From Neocallimastix lanati (nom. inval.) (taxonomy: Eukaryota > Neocallimastigomycota > Neocallimastigomycetes > Neocallimastigales > Neocallimastigaceae), in the NCBI GenBank assembly GCA_016946835.1, contig JACVTC010000064.1:345001-409000 (forward strand): a DNA stretch of 64,000 nucleotides, given 5' to 3'. Position numbers and translations under genes: made by a program. Position 1 is the first letter of the stretch; each line of letters begins with the position of its first letter. Under the pieces are notes generated by a model. That model was not told the origin of the DNA. It ran no database searches and worked only from the letters and a program-made list of their open reading frames with translations. This document shows, in pieces, positions 29,766 through 42,140 of the stretch.

Positions 29766-30769
29766 ATTAATAATTTATTATACTAATAATTGCAATTGTA
29801 TATTATTTTTATATTTATAATTAAATATTTATTATTTCTTATTATATTTAATATTAATTAATATTATACAAATTAAATTTATTATCACATTTTGACCATT
29901 TTTATTTTAAAGATATTAAAAATATAAAATATATATTTGATTTTTTGTTTTTCCTTTTTTTTTTTATAAAAAAAATTAGTTTTTTCTTTATTTATTCAAA
30001 TCTATAATCATATTTAAAAATATATACATTAAAAAGTCATAATTATAGTATTATATTTGAATAAATATTAAAGATTAAAAATTTATTATAAAAAAAAAAA
30101 AAAAGTATCTAATATAATGAAATTTAAATTGTAAATAATAAAATTTATTTTATTTTACTTTTTTTATTTAATTTATCAATTTTTATTTAATTTTTTTTTT
30201 TTTTAAAAAAAATTTATAAATTTTATTGGCATTGAAAATGAAAAAGAGATGCATGCACAATCCATAAGCTTTTAATTAATAGACAAATGATAATAAAATA
30301 AAATAAAATAAAAAAAATTAAAAAATTAAAAAAAAAAAAATTAAATATATGCATATCTATATCAATACATAAATTTTAAATGTAAAGTTAAAAATAATAT
30401 TGGCAAATAATAGCCAATAAGTAAAGAAGATATGGACACGGTAAAAAAAAAATTTTTTTTTCTTAAAAGAATTAAAAATTTTAAATAACTTTATTTCGAT
30501 CATTTGTTTCCTTTGAACTATAGAAGAAGTCGACAATAATTTGAATGAAATTTATTTTTTATAAATTTTTTTTTTCTTTATATAATTATAATTTTTAGTT
30601 CTATAATAATGACATAAAAAACATTTATAATTTTATATTTTATTATATATCATTCCACAATATATTCCCAATAAAATATAATAAAATATTAAAAAAAAAA
30701 TTAAGGCTTTATTTAAAATTACATTTGGTATTATTAATTATATAATTATTAATTAATAATTAACTTACT
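29766..30769. other. AT-rich region without gene
   Basis: No gene is seen. It contains A/T runs and TTTA repeats. A short less-AT stretch at 30360-30550 has no open frame. Confidence 0.45.
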
Positions 30770-30774
30770 AAAAT

Positions 30775-31085
30775 AGATAAGCCGGTCTTATGTTGGTGAA
30801 ATTTTCAAATTCTCAGTGGATAGTATAATATGGCTTCAATTAAATAAAGATTCAATATATTCACCAGTTCGGTGTGGGGATTCAGTACCTATTTCCAAAT
30901 AGTTAGATTTCTTATAACGTTCTTTAATTGTTCTTATTATGGAACCCAAGTCTATTCTTTACAGATGTACCTTCAAGTGGTCAGTATGTAAGCAACAAAC
31001 CTCCATTAACTAAGTATAAGAATAAAATAGTACTTTTCTATGATGAAAGTAATATTCAATTTAAGGAAATCCTTTTATAAGTATT
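30775..31085 (+). pseudogene. Decayed coding-like segment, possible transposase remnant
   Basis: This segment is richer in G/C than its flanks. One plus-strand frame reads SLFFTDVPSSGQYVSNKPPL and on to KIVLFYDESNIQFKE. The DES tripeptide after a hydrophobic strand recalls the HDES-type motif of some DDE transposases, but the match is short and upstream frames are full of stops. I give it as a possibility only. Confidence 0.25.
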
Positions 31086-31096
31086 AAAACGTCAAC

Positions 31097-31137
31097 TTAA
31101 TATTCAACCCAGGTTTCTAACCCGGGTTGAATATTAA
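31097..31137. repeat. 19-bp near-perfect inverted repeat (hairpin)
   Basis: The arms 31097-31115 and 31119-31137 are reverse complements with one mismatch and a 3-base loop (TCT). The stem includes TTCAACCCAGG and CCCGGGTTGAA, giving a local G/C spike in AT DNA. Confidence 0.85.
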
Positions 31138-31139
31138 TA

Positions 31140-31560
31140 ATTTATATTGTAATTTTTTTTTTTTATTAATTTTTATTTTTTTTTATTTTATAATTAATAT
31201 ATAAAATAATTATATATAAAAATCTTTTATTATTTATTTATTTATTTATAGTTTGTTTATTTATTTATCTATTAATAAATAAATAAATATAAATATAAAT
31301 AAATAACTATTCATATATAAAATTATTTTATATATTAATTATAATGTCAAATAATATTTATTATATGACCATTTTTTATTGGTTAATAACCAATTATTAA
31401 TTAAATTAAATCTTTATTTTATTTATTATTATTATTATTTTTTTTTTTTTTGTATCTAAAAATTGTTTATAATTTGAATCAATTATTAAATCTTGACAGT
31501 TCTTTAAAGCTATGACTTAAAAAAAAATCAAAAAATAAATAAATTTTTAAAAATATATAT
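31140..31560. other. AT-rich region without gene
   Basis: T/A runs and an imperfect AT inverted repeat around 31195-31345 (ATATAAAATAATTATATA near 31199 and its near-complement near 31314). No gene is seen. Confidence 0.45.
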
Positions 31561-31564
31561 ATAT

Positions 31565-33183
31565 TGTTACTGATCAGGAATTTAGGGTTTATACTTATGT
31601 CAACTTTATTAATGTATTTTATGATAAAGAGTTTCCAACACTTTTTTATTCTAAATTAAATACATTTATACTATTACATTGTGGCTTGTACATTATATAT
31701 ATTACAATATGATTCAATACATTTGAAGCTTATTTTATATATATTCTAACATTCCTCAGTAATAAATTGATTTACTGGTGAATATGTGTATATAAAACTT
31801 TCCTATAATATTAACTTAATATTATTAAACTATTAGTTATTTAACAATATCTAATTTTACATGAATAAAATAATATGTGTATATAAAATTTTCCTATAAT
31901 ATTAACTTAATAGTATTAAACTGTTAGTTATTTAGTAACATTTAATTTTACATGAATAAAATAATTTTTTACATTATACTAATTCTTTAATTCGATTTAA
32001 ATATTGCTAAAATAATTTCTTACATATATATAAGATAATAATATTCCCCTAAAACTAAATATTTAATATTATTGCACCATTAATATTGGATGTATCTAAG
32101 ACATCTCTTATAATATATGGTTCATTATATACCATTTACATTAATGAAAACTTTTTCCTTGAAGGTTAATATTATACTGTCTCGATTTGTGTAAATACCT
32201 CTTATATATTGGGTTTTATATCACTTTCAATTATAATCCGCTTTGAAGATTTAGCACTAACTTTTTTATATTTTTCGCTTTGTAGTTTTAGCGATTACTT
32301 TTAAAATAAATTGTTAATGATATATCGGTGAACTTGATAAATTATAATCTTGGGGTATCAAAATGGAATAGATTTATAACTAATTATATTACTCTAACCA
32401 TTTAAGCATATTAGTAAAATGTAAATTGTTTCATAATTTAATAAGATTCATTATTTCAGTTAATTTCTTTTAGTCGGCTAATTTTTGCTAATTTTCTCTG
32501 CTTAGGTTATTTTTTGATCATTTCCAAAATAAATATAATTCTTTAAATAATCAATACAGGATCAATTAAGTGAAGTAACTTTCCTTTAATATTTTATGAT
32601 CCTTATTTTATATTGCTTATTCTTCCCCTTTAAAATTCAAATTTTCTTTAAAAAAAAAATGTTATATAATTGAATTTTCTCATCATTAAAATATTAATGA
32701 TAAAAGTTTAATAATTATAAATTCTTGAATATTTTATAGACGGATAAATATCACCTATTTGTATATAACTCATGGTTATATTTATTATTTTATTATGTCT
32801 TTCATCATAAAGATTTATATTATGACTATATTAAATTAGTTATTACCTTAGATTTTGACATCATGGGTTAACTTTTACCCTCATAATTTAAAATTCTGAT
32901 TTATTTTTCTTTGAATTGACATAATATTGGATATTGGATACTGCAAACGATTTCTTTTGCTAAGAATCTTTTGAAGCATTAGATGTGACTCTTAATCGTT
33001 AAGAGTCAGGAATTTAAAATTTATAATTATGTCAACTTTATTAATATATTTTATGATCAAGAGTTTTAAGCTCTTGTTGATTCTAAATGATATACATTTA
33101 TACTGTGGCTTGTATTTTAATCTTATTACAATATGTTTCAATACATTTGAACTTTTTTTTCATATAATGTACATATTCCAACA
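31565..33183 (-). mobile_element. Deleted Ty1/copia-type LTR retrotransposon
   Basis: Two direct repeats of about 187 (31565-31751) and 200 bases (32984-33183) share long identical phrases such as TTATGTCAACTTTATTAAT and TTTATACT..TGTGGCTTGTA. Both start TG and end CA. Read on the minus strand the LTR begins TGTTGGAATATG, the common copia LTR start, and contains TATAAATGTA and AATAAAG, a plausible TATA box and polyadenylation signal. The 1.2 kb between them is moderately complex but full of stops in every frame. A short minus-strand stretch near 32160-32200 reads DSIILTFKEKVFINVNG. I infer a non-autonomous or internally deleted element. Confidence 0.65.
32984..33183 (-). repeat. LTR carrying an inserted 21-base palindrome
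   Basis: This LTR matches the one at 31565-31751 but at its edge carries GACTCTTAATCGTTAAGAGTC (32987-33007 region), a perfect 9-base inverted repeat with a 3-base loop, where the other LTR has only TACTGATCAGG. Confidence 0.65.
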
Positions 33184-33234
33184 TATATATAATATTAATA
33201 GTTGCTCATAAATTGCTACATTTAACATTAAATA

Positions 33235-33360
33235 TGGAGCTTCAATGCTGAAAATGCAATAAGACAGGTTAGCAGGTCCAATGCCTCCGAAGAAGATAAC
33301 CATAATTTCTTTCAGATAATCAATTCAAACCCTAATCCATAAGGAGGCGAGGTTCATTGC
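33235..33360 (+). other. Short non-AT fragment, origin unknown
   Basis: About 120 bases with normal codon-like composition just outside the LTR element. One frame is open over about 35 codons (SFNAENAIRQVSRSNASEED) and then meets a stop. It is too short to identify and could be a transposon or gene relic. Confidence 0.3.
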
Positions 33361-33393
33361 ATATGAATTTTTTTTGAGTTTATTTATACACTT

Positions 33394-34303
33394 ATTTTTG
33401 ATTATTACTTTTTATTTCAAGTTACTATTTCAAATATTATTATGTTCAAATTGGACAAATAATATTTATTTATTTTATTATTCTGTGTTTTTTTATTTTT
33501 ATATTTTTATTTTTTAATAAAATTAAAAGTATTCATGTATTTTATAAAAGAATAAATAAATAAAGATTAAAGTTCGCAATAATTGAGGCTATAAAATAAA
33601 AAAAATTAAATAAAATAAAAAAAAAAAAAAATAGCATTTAATATTATAATTTAGATTAAAGAAAATTATTAAGTCTACATTTAAATAAAAAATTAAATAA
33701 TTAAAATATAAAAAATAAAGATAAAAATAAAATTTTTTTTTTATTTTTATTTTTATTTTTTTTTATTTAAATATGAATTATCTAATTTTGTTTTGTTTTG
33801 TTTTATTTTATTTTATTTTTTTTTTTTTATTTTTTTATTTTTTTGTATATTTCTTCAGCTATTTTAATTTATTTTAATTTAATTAGTGATAACATCAATA
33901 TTTAAAGTAGCATTAAGTAAAGCTTATATAATTTTTTTTATATTGTTTTATTATTTTATTTATTTATTTTTTTTTTTTTACTTCTTAGTTTATAATTAGA
34001 ATTAAATTTATATTTTAAAAATTTATTATAGAAAATTATATTTTAATAATAAAAAAAATTATTATTAATATATATATTATATATATTAAAATTATGAGAA
34101 TAATAAAGTATTAAGATAAATTTTATTAAGAGCCGAAAATAAAAATAAAATAAAGGAAAACAAAGCGATTAGAAATAATAATAATTATTATTAAATAGTA
34201 CAACTAGATTAATGATATTTAATTTTTATATATAAAATAATTAGTATTACTAATATGAATGAATAATGAAAAAAAAAATAATAAAAAAATAATAAAATAA
34301 AAT
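33394..34303. repeat. Tandem duplication, copy A
   Basis: This unit is repeated directly at 34304-35000. Shared landmarks include GATTATTACTTTTTATTTCA, TTTCTTCAGCTATTTTAATT, GTGATAACATCAATATTTAA and GAGCCGAAAATAA. No gene lies in it. Copy A has about 190 extra bases (roughly 33490-33680) missing from copy B. Confidence 0.85.
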
Positions 34304-35000
34304 AATTTTTGATTATTACTTTTTATTTCAAGTTACTATTTCAAATATTATTATGTTCAAATTGAACAAATAATATTTATTTATTTTATTAATTCCGTGT
34401 TTTTTTTTTTTTATTAAATAAAAAATTAAATAATTAAAATATAAAAAATAAAGATAAAAATAAAAAAATTTTTTTTATTTTATTTTTTTTTTATTTAAAT
34501 ATGTATTATCTAATTTTATTTTATATATATGTATATATATATATATATTTTTTTTTGTATGTTTCTTCAGCTATTTTAATTTATTTTAATTTAATTAGTG
34601 ATAACATCAATATTTAAAGTAGCATTAAATAAAACTTATATAATTTTTTTTATATTGTTTTATTATTTTATTTATTTTTTTTTTACTTCTTAGTTTATAA
34701 TTAGAATTTAATTTATATTTTAAAGATTTATTATAGAGAATTATATTTTAATAATAAAAAAAATTATTATTAATATATATATTTTATATATTAAAATTAT
34801 GAGAATAATTAAGTATTAAGATAAATTTTATTAAGAGCCGAAAATAACAATAAAATAAAGGAAAACAAAGCGATTAGAAATAATAATAATTATTATTAAA
34901 TAGTACAACTAGATTAATGATTGTATAAAATAATTAATATTACTAATATAAATGAATAATGAAAAAAAAAATAATAAAAAAAATAATAAAACAAAATAAA
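34304..35000. repeat. Tandem duplication, copy B
   Basis: Direct copy of 33394-34303 with an internal deletion, a small number of substitutions and homopolymer-length changes. It is noncoding in both copies. Confidence 0.85.
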
Positions 35001-35079
35001 AAAAAAAAAATAGTTATTCATGTTTAAAATTTAATTTAATTTTATTATTATTATTTATTATTATTATTATTATTACTAT

Positions 35080-35110
<31 letters not shown>

Positions 35111-35564
35111 CATTCATCAATTCATTCTATGGCCAAAAAAAAATTCCTGGATTTTTGTGTAACAATTTTTTTTTTTTTTTTTAAAAAATATTTACAGATT
35201 TTTATAAAACTAACCTCATCTTATTTAAATAACTTACATTTCAAAAAAAAAATAACAATAAAAGGAACCTTGAATACATTAACTAGAAGCTAACATCAAA
35301 AAAAATTAATCCTTTTTTTTTTTTTTTTTTTTATTTTTTATTATTTAAATGAATAAAATTTTATTATAAAATTTGATTAAATTCTTTAAAATAAATTTGA
35401 AAAAAAAAAAAAAAAAAAAAGAATCAATAAAAAAGTTACACAAATTTTAAAAAATAAAAAAAAAAATTTTTTTTTTTGCCATAAAAAACCATAAAAAAAT
35501 ATTCTCCTATTCAATCAGTATATACTTAATGTATGATACATTCAATCATATATCTTATTTTGTA

Positions 35565-35613
<49 letters not shown>

Positions 35614-36376
35614 CTAGAAATAAACTATATTTATTTATTTATTAATATGGCATAATGATAATATTTTGACACTAAAATTAGTATTAAACAAGCTCTTGGA
35701 AAATATATTAAAAAAAAAAAAAGCTTACATGATATCTATTATATTATAGATATTTTTATTTTTTGTTAACATAAAAACATCATTTTGACTAATTTTTATT
35801 AGAAAAAAAAATATTCAATAGAATTAATTTAAAAGTGTATTAATACAATTAATAAAAGATAAAAAATATTTTTTAAAGTATCACTTTAATAATTCATAAT
35901 TTAAACCAAATATTAAATTTTGAAATAAATCAGATCATTTTTTTTTTATATTTTTTTTTAAAAGCAAAAAAAGAAATAGTAAAAATGGTAAGAATATAAT
36001 TAAAATTTGTTAATACCATTAACATTTTTTATTTTGATAATAACACATTACTTTTAAATTTATTTCTTTTTTATTAACAACATAAATTCATTCCAAAAAA
36101 GTTATTATAACTTTATATATATATATATATATATATAAAGGAAACAATTTATACAAAATAAAAGTTACAAAATATAATTTAATTTAATAGAGGATAATTT
36201 AAAAATGGTTACTCAAAAATATAATTTAAAAATATTCAAACCCTTACTTCCCTTTTTTTTTTTTTTTAAGATGATTGATTGGAAAGTTTTTTCTTTTGGA
36301 GACTAATTTAAAGAATTCCAAAATTAAAAAATCCCTCGTTAATAATAGATTGTTATTATAGGTATAATATTGAAAT
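35001..36376. other. AT desert with long homopolymers
   Basis: No gene is seen. T runs at 35083-35110, 35167-35182, 35315-35332 and 35567-35606 and an A run at 35401-35420 dominate. Moderately complex AT sequence at 35690-36300 has no open frame. Confidence 0.5.
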
Positions 36377-36377
36377 A

Positions 36378-36560
36378 ATGAAATATTTTGATCTTCAGAT
36401 ATGATATGCTAAAAATATTGGTGACAGAACCCTATCAAAATATAATATCTTGATTGAACACATAGCAGATATTCATGCTAAGGATAATAAATATAATACT
36501 CCATTAATGATTACTAATACTTTTAATAATGATATAAAGAATTTCACCCGATGTAGTTAA
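36378..36560 (+). pseudogene. UDP-sugar pyrophosphorylase-like fragment
   Basis: A 61-codon frame broken by one internal TGA (codon 9). Its second half reads ILIEHIADIHAKDNK and then YNTPLMITNTFNND. In UTP-glucose-1-phosphate uridylyltransferases a similar block (an FLDL..QIE helix, then VPL.LMNSFNT) lines the nucleotide-sugar pocket, so a processed or truncated copy of such a gene is plausible. No flanking exon that continues the domain was found. Confidence 0.4.
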
Positions 36561-36608
36561 AGAGAATATATATGCTTTTATATATTTTTTTATTGTTTTT
36601 TTTTTCTT

Positions 36609-36639
<31 letters not shown>

Positions 36640-36869
36640 TTTTCTTGATTTTAATAATCTCAATATCATTATTATAAAATAATCAAAATAATAATAATCA
36701 TAATAATAATAATAATAATATATATATATAAATATATATATATTGCTTCTTCCTTTATATTTAATAGTTAAATATTATCATTATACCAGTTCGTTGTTGT
36801 GGGTGCTTATTCTCCCACCAATCATTTTCTAAACCTCAGTCCCCCATCTTAATTAATGTAGACCATCTT

Positions 36870-37055
36870 CACATCTTTCTCTATTTTTTTTTTTTTTTAT
36901 TGTTTTAACAGAGTCTTCTGTAAATTAACATATATATCTTTTTCTATTTTTTTTTTTTATTATTTTAATATAGATTCTTGTGTACATTAACTTACTCATC
37001 CTTCTCTATTTTTTATTATTTTTTCTATATATAGTTTTAGTATAATTAAAAATGT
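36870..37055. repeat. Three degenerate tandem repeats of about 62 bases
   Basis: The phrase CTTTCTCTATTTTTTTTTTT followed by ATTGTTTTAACAGAGTCTTC and a TAAATTAAC segment recurs as CTTTTTCTATTTTTT...TATAGATTCTTGTGTACATTAAC and again, shortened, as CTTCTCTATTTTTT. A CT-dinucleotide block (36606-36640) lies upstream. Confidence 0.65.
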
Positions 37056-37059
37056 CGGG

Positions 37060-39690
37060 ATTAATAAATATGAGATGCTATTAAAAAAGAAATAATCATT
37101 CCCTTCATTTTTTAAAAAATATATATAATTTTTTTTAATGTATAATCTATTTATATAAAATATTTTTAATTTTTTTAATTATTAAACGATATTATAAGAA
37201 GGATAGAATTAATTTTATTATTGATATTTTGATTATTTTTATTTTATTTTTTTATTTTATTTTTTATTTTATTTTTTATTTTTATTTTTATTTTTATTTT
37301 TTTTTGGTTACATTAAAAATAAATAAATAAATAAAAAGAGAAAAAAAAATTTTTTTTTTGTATTCATAAATCTTTAATAATAAAAATAAATAAATAAATA
37401 AATTTTTTTTAAAACTTAATTAAATATCAATAAGTAAAAATTAAAAAATAAATTAAATTAAACTAAATTAAATTAAAATATTAATAATCTTAATTCTTAT
37501 TTTATTTTTATTTTGATTTTAAAAAATTTCATTAAAAATATTTAATTAAATTTATTATTGTTGAACTGTTGAATTGTTAAACTAAAGAATAGAAGCTTTA
37601 TTATTATTTTCATTCAGTGCTTAAACATAAAATAAAAATATATTAATATATAATAAAATTCCTCAATAAAAGACAAAGACTATATCAATAGATAATAATA
37701 ATAATAATAATACAATGTATCTCAAATAATAAATACAAAAAAAATATATATAAAAAAAAAAGTTTTGATAGTTTTAATAATTACTACATAAATAAATTAT
37801 AATCTCAACCTTGAGAATTATTATCCATTCAAATTTTTTCATTATAAAAAAAATAATAATAATAAAATATAATTATTATAGTTCTTTCTATCAATAAAGA
37901 TCATTATTATTAAAAATAATTAATGATTTTTTAATATGACCATATTTAGAGGAAATGTAATTCTTTTTTTCAGAATTTGTTTTCACAGTTTTATAATAAT
38001 AAAAACAAATTAAAAAAATAAATATGTATTTTAAAATAATATATAATAAGAATATATAACTATATATATAATAATAAATAATTAAATAATTAAATAATAA
38101 ATAATTAAATAATAAATAGTTAAATAATAAATAGTTAAATAATTAATAATTAATAATAAATAATAAATAATAAATAATAAATAGTTAAATAATAAATAAT
38201 TAAATAGTTAAATAATAAATATTAAATAGGTAAATAATAAATATTATATAATTAAATATTAAATAATAAGTAGTTATAATTGTAATATTCTAATAATCAA
38301 GTGGAATTTATTGAAAACAAAAATTATATAATTAACTTCTATGCTATATTTGGAATTTAGTATATAATAATGTAAATACTAAAAAAATTAAAAAATTTAA
38401 ATATTATTAATGATTTAAAAATGATTTATTTTAATTATTATTATTATTATTATTTAAATCAATTTAGTAATATACTAATATACTTATGGATGCTTATTAT
38501 TATTAGCTTTTAAATTACCTTACATTGATTTTGATTATATTTGATAATTTATATTTGATATTTTATACTAAATATTTTATACTAAACATTTTAATATTTA
38601 GTATTTTATATTTTATATCAATAACTAATAAATATAATTCAAAAATTAAAAATTTTTATTAACAATTAGAGAATAAACTTTTAATTAGTTTAATTTATGT
38701 TTTTTATTTTGAAACATTAATCTTTGTCAATTTTTAAATTAAATTGATATTGATAAAAAATACATATTTTTTTTTCAATATAAAATACCTCATATATTAT
38801 TATTAATGTCATTTATTATACTTTTTTTTTCTTTTTATTTTTTTTTGTATATAAATATATTTTTTTATAAAAAAAAAAAAAAAAAAAAAAGGGATTTATT
38901 AATTATTTTAAAGAATGTATTTTTACAATATAAAATTAAAATAAAATAATAATAACAATGCATAATGAATAATGAATAAATTAAATATATTAATGATTAA
39001 TACTATTTAAATTAGTAACAATTGATATTATTAAATATTTGAAGAAAAATTTTTACTCTAATTAAAATAGTATTAAAAATGTTATCCTTTTTTTTTTTTT
39101 CCTAATTTATCGACAAAATATATAAACAACAAATAAAAAAAAAATGGAAATAATTTAATAATTTCTAAATTTAAATATCACAAAGTTTATTTATTTATAT
39201 GTATAAGTTATATATTTTTTAATTATTATTTTATTATTTTATTATTCTTTCTAGTTTTTTCTCTAAATGTCTATCATAATTATTAGTAATAACAGGGTTT
39301 AATAATGATTAGATTTCTCTTTTTTATATATGGATTAACCAAAATTCATTTTAAATGCAGTAACTAAAATGCTTTTTTGAAGCTAAACCAATATTCTAGT
39401 ATTTTGTTTTGTCTTTCTGTTTTTAATGAAAAGAATAAAATTTTAAATACAAAATTAAAAAATAAAATAAAGTAAAAAAAAAAAAAAAAAGAATTTTACT
39501 ACTATATATATTAAACCAATAAATTAAATATGTTCAATGGTTCAAAATAACAATTTTCTAAATTATTGATTTTGGAACAAAACTTTAATAAATAAAAAAT
39601 TATATAATAACATAATAAAAATGAACACAAAAAATATATAATTATCTAATGTTTAAAAAAAAAAAAAAAAAAAAAAGGATAATAGATAAA
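37060..39690. other. AT desert
   Basis: No gene is seen. It contains TTTTA repeats (37230-37310), AAAT repeats (37320-37410), an AATAATTAAATAAT block (38060-38270), and T and A runs. All reading frames are composition artefacts. Confidence 0.5.
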
Positions 39691-39699
39691 TTAAAATTA

Positions 39700-39788
39700 T
39701 TAAATAATAAAATTTGTTTCATTTCTTAATTATTAAAATATTTTAAATATTTTAAAATTAAGAAATGAAACAAATTTTTATTATTTAA
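39700..39788. repeat. Long foldback, about 31-bp arms
   Basis: The arms 39700-39730 and 39757-39788 are reverse complements except for a one-base indel in an A run. They contain TTTGTTTCATTTCTTAAT and ATTAAGAAATGAAACAAA around an AT loop of about 26 bases. Confidence 0.85.
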
Positions 39789-39789
39789 T

Positions 39790-40601
39790 GTAATTATTTC
39801 TTTTTTAGAAAAAAAAAAACTATTATATTATAAAATGTGTAAAGATTCGAAGTACAAATATACTTTAAATTATTTATTCATATAGTTAAACACGTTTTGT
39901 AGCAGTTGATTTGTTTCAATAAAAGTTATGATTATGGTTCAAATTTAGTTATATTAATAGAAAATTATAGAATTATAGAATAGAAAATTAATTCCCTATT
40001 AAAAAAAAAATGAATAAGGCCAAGTAATAATTATACTATATATATATATTCTTTTATTTATTAGTAACTAAATTATTATTATTATTATTATAATTATTAT
40101 TATTATTTTTAGTATATTAGTATTAGTAGTATCAGTATTATTTAAATATATAATTCTATAATTAAATTTATTTTAAAATTTAAATTATTATATATTATAT
40201 ATTATATATTACTCATTATATATTATTTGTTATTTATTATATATTATATATTATATATTATATATTATATATTATTTATTAAATATTACATATTATATAT
40301 ATAATATATTACTCATATATTATTTATTTAATATATATATTATGTATAATATATTAGATTAAGGTTTTACTTTTTAACTTTATATATAAAGGTTTACCTA
40401 TAGATAAAAGTAGGAAAATTATAATTTTATTAAGAATTATTTATTCAAAAGTATTGCTAAAATTAATAATCATGTAAATTTATACTATAAAAATATTTTT
40501 TTTTAAAAAAAAAAGGATAAGAATTCTCATATTATATGTCAAAATAATACTAATATTAGTTTTTTAAAATCAATTCAACAAATATAACTTTTTTCCCCTT
40601 A

Positions 40602-40639
<38 letters not shown>

Positions 40640-41394
40640 TAATTATTTTAAATTGAAATAGGGGTAATTCATAGATATGATTTTCTATTATTATCTAAAT
40701 TAATAATATGAATTAGAAAAAATGAATTGTACACTCAATAAAGAATGTACAATTTATATTTTATTGTCTATTGATTAATTAAAATTAATTATATATATAT
40801 TTTTTATTAATATCTTTATTCTCTTTGTATAAAAACTATATACATTTATGTATATTTATTTAATTTAAAAGGATTAATTGCTTTATTTAATATAAAAAAT
40901 TTAAATAATAATAATATATTTCATTTATAAAATTAAATATATTATTTTAACAGATGAATAAATATATAAAATAAGTAAATAAATAGATATATTAAATAAG
41001 TTTATATTTATTATTAAATTACTTTAAGGTTTCTAGTAATTATTTTTAAAAAAATTTATAAATATTTACTACTTTCAATTTTAAAAAATTATCTCTTAAA
41101 TTCAAATTTTAATTATTATCTCTATTTAATATTGTACATAAATTCATCTTAATATATATGAATACATTGTAATATATATAAATACATTGTAATATATATG
41201 AATCATATTTAATTTTATTTATTGAATATATATCTACTATTATTATTATTAATTATTATTATTAATTATTATTATTATTATTTATTATTATTATTATTAA
41301 TGTTGTTAATATTTTTATTAATATTAATAATATTATTTATTTGAAGTGAATCAATCATTTTTATACTTTAATTATGAAACAGTTAACTTATAAA
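39790..41394. other. AT desert
   Basis: No gene is seen. It includes an AT block with ATTATATATT units at 40190-40340, TTA repeats at 40610-40640 and 41240-41340, and AATATATATGAATACATTGT-type tandem units at 41150-41210. Confidence 0.5.
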
Positions 41395-41395
41395 T

Positions 41396-41725
41396 TAAGA
41401 ATGTATATGCACTAAACTTTCTAAAAGGCTTTCCCTTGGCACCATATTGGACCCAGCCCCGGTGATACTAAGACTTAATCATAGGCACTAATAATAATAT
41501 GTCCACATGCCAATGATTACATCCACTGGAGGGGTGAATGGTTCCTATTCCGATGCTCGTGGTCAATGGAGATATATGTAGGAGTGTTACGGAATACAGC
41601 TCCAAGCAGAAATGTGTAACGACGTGTGGAGGGACGATGCTGTACTAGTATGCCAGTATATCACACTAAACAGTTATATTTGTTATGGTCATAATGGGAG
41701 ATGGGTACTCATTATGTGTGTCTAA
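41396..41725 (+). pseudogene. GC-rich island with SRCR-like reading frame
   Basis: About 330 bases of near-balanced composition in DNA that is otherwise almost all A/T. In one plus-strand frame, with one internal stop, it reads GGVNGSYSDARGQWRYM, stop, ECYGIQLQAEMCNDVWRDDA and then VLVCQYI. The series G-G..G...W...C-D/N-D..W..DDA.VVC resembles the first half of scavenger receptor cysteine-rich (SRCR) domains. A later C..HNGRW..IMCV could be its end after a deletion. The upstream half (41400-41510) is not recognised. The family call is tentative. Recent insertion of foreign DNA or a noncoding RNA are other possibilities. Confidence 0.35.
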
Positions 41726-42101
41726 ATTATTATTTGTGCATAAAATTCTTGAAGCATTGAAGGAATTTTTTTTTTTTATTTAATAGTTTAATGTTTAATG
41801 ACTCTAATGATTTGAATATTAAAAAAAAAGCTGAAGATAGTAATTTAAAAATATGTATATGAAGTAAAAATATAATTTTAAACATAAATAACGATAAACA
41901 TGAACTATTATGCTTATATAATAATAATACGACATGACATATAATTAATGTTAGATAATTATTTCAATCATAAATTATTATTACATAGTATTATTTACAT
42001 AATCTAGTCATTATTATTAATTATATTATTATTAATTATTATTATTATTAATTATTATTATTCGAAATTTTTACTTTTTAGGAAATAAAATATTTAAAAA
42101 T

Positions 42102-42140
<39 letters not shown>

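Noticed and set aside
41396-41725. Possible tRNA, snRNA or SRP RNA gene in the GC-rich island
   Set aside because: I could not match box A/B, Sm-site or SRP S-domain motifs; a protein-like pattern fits better, though weakly.
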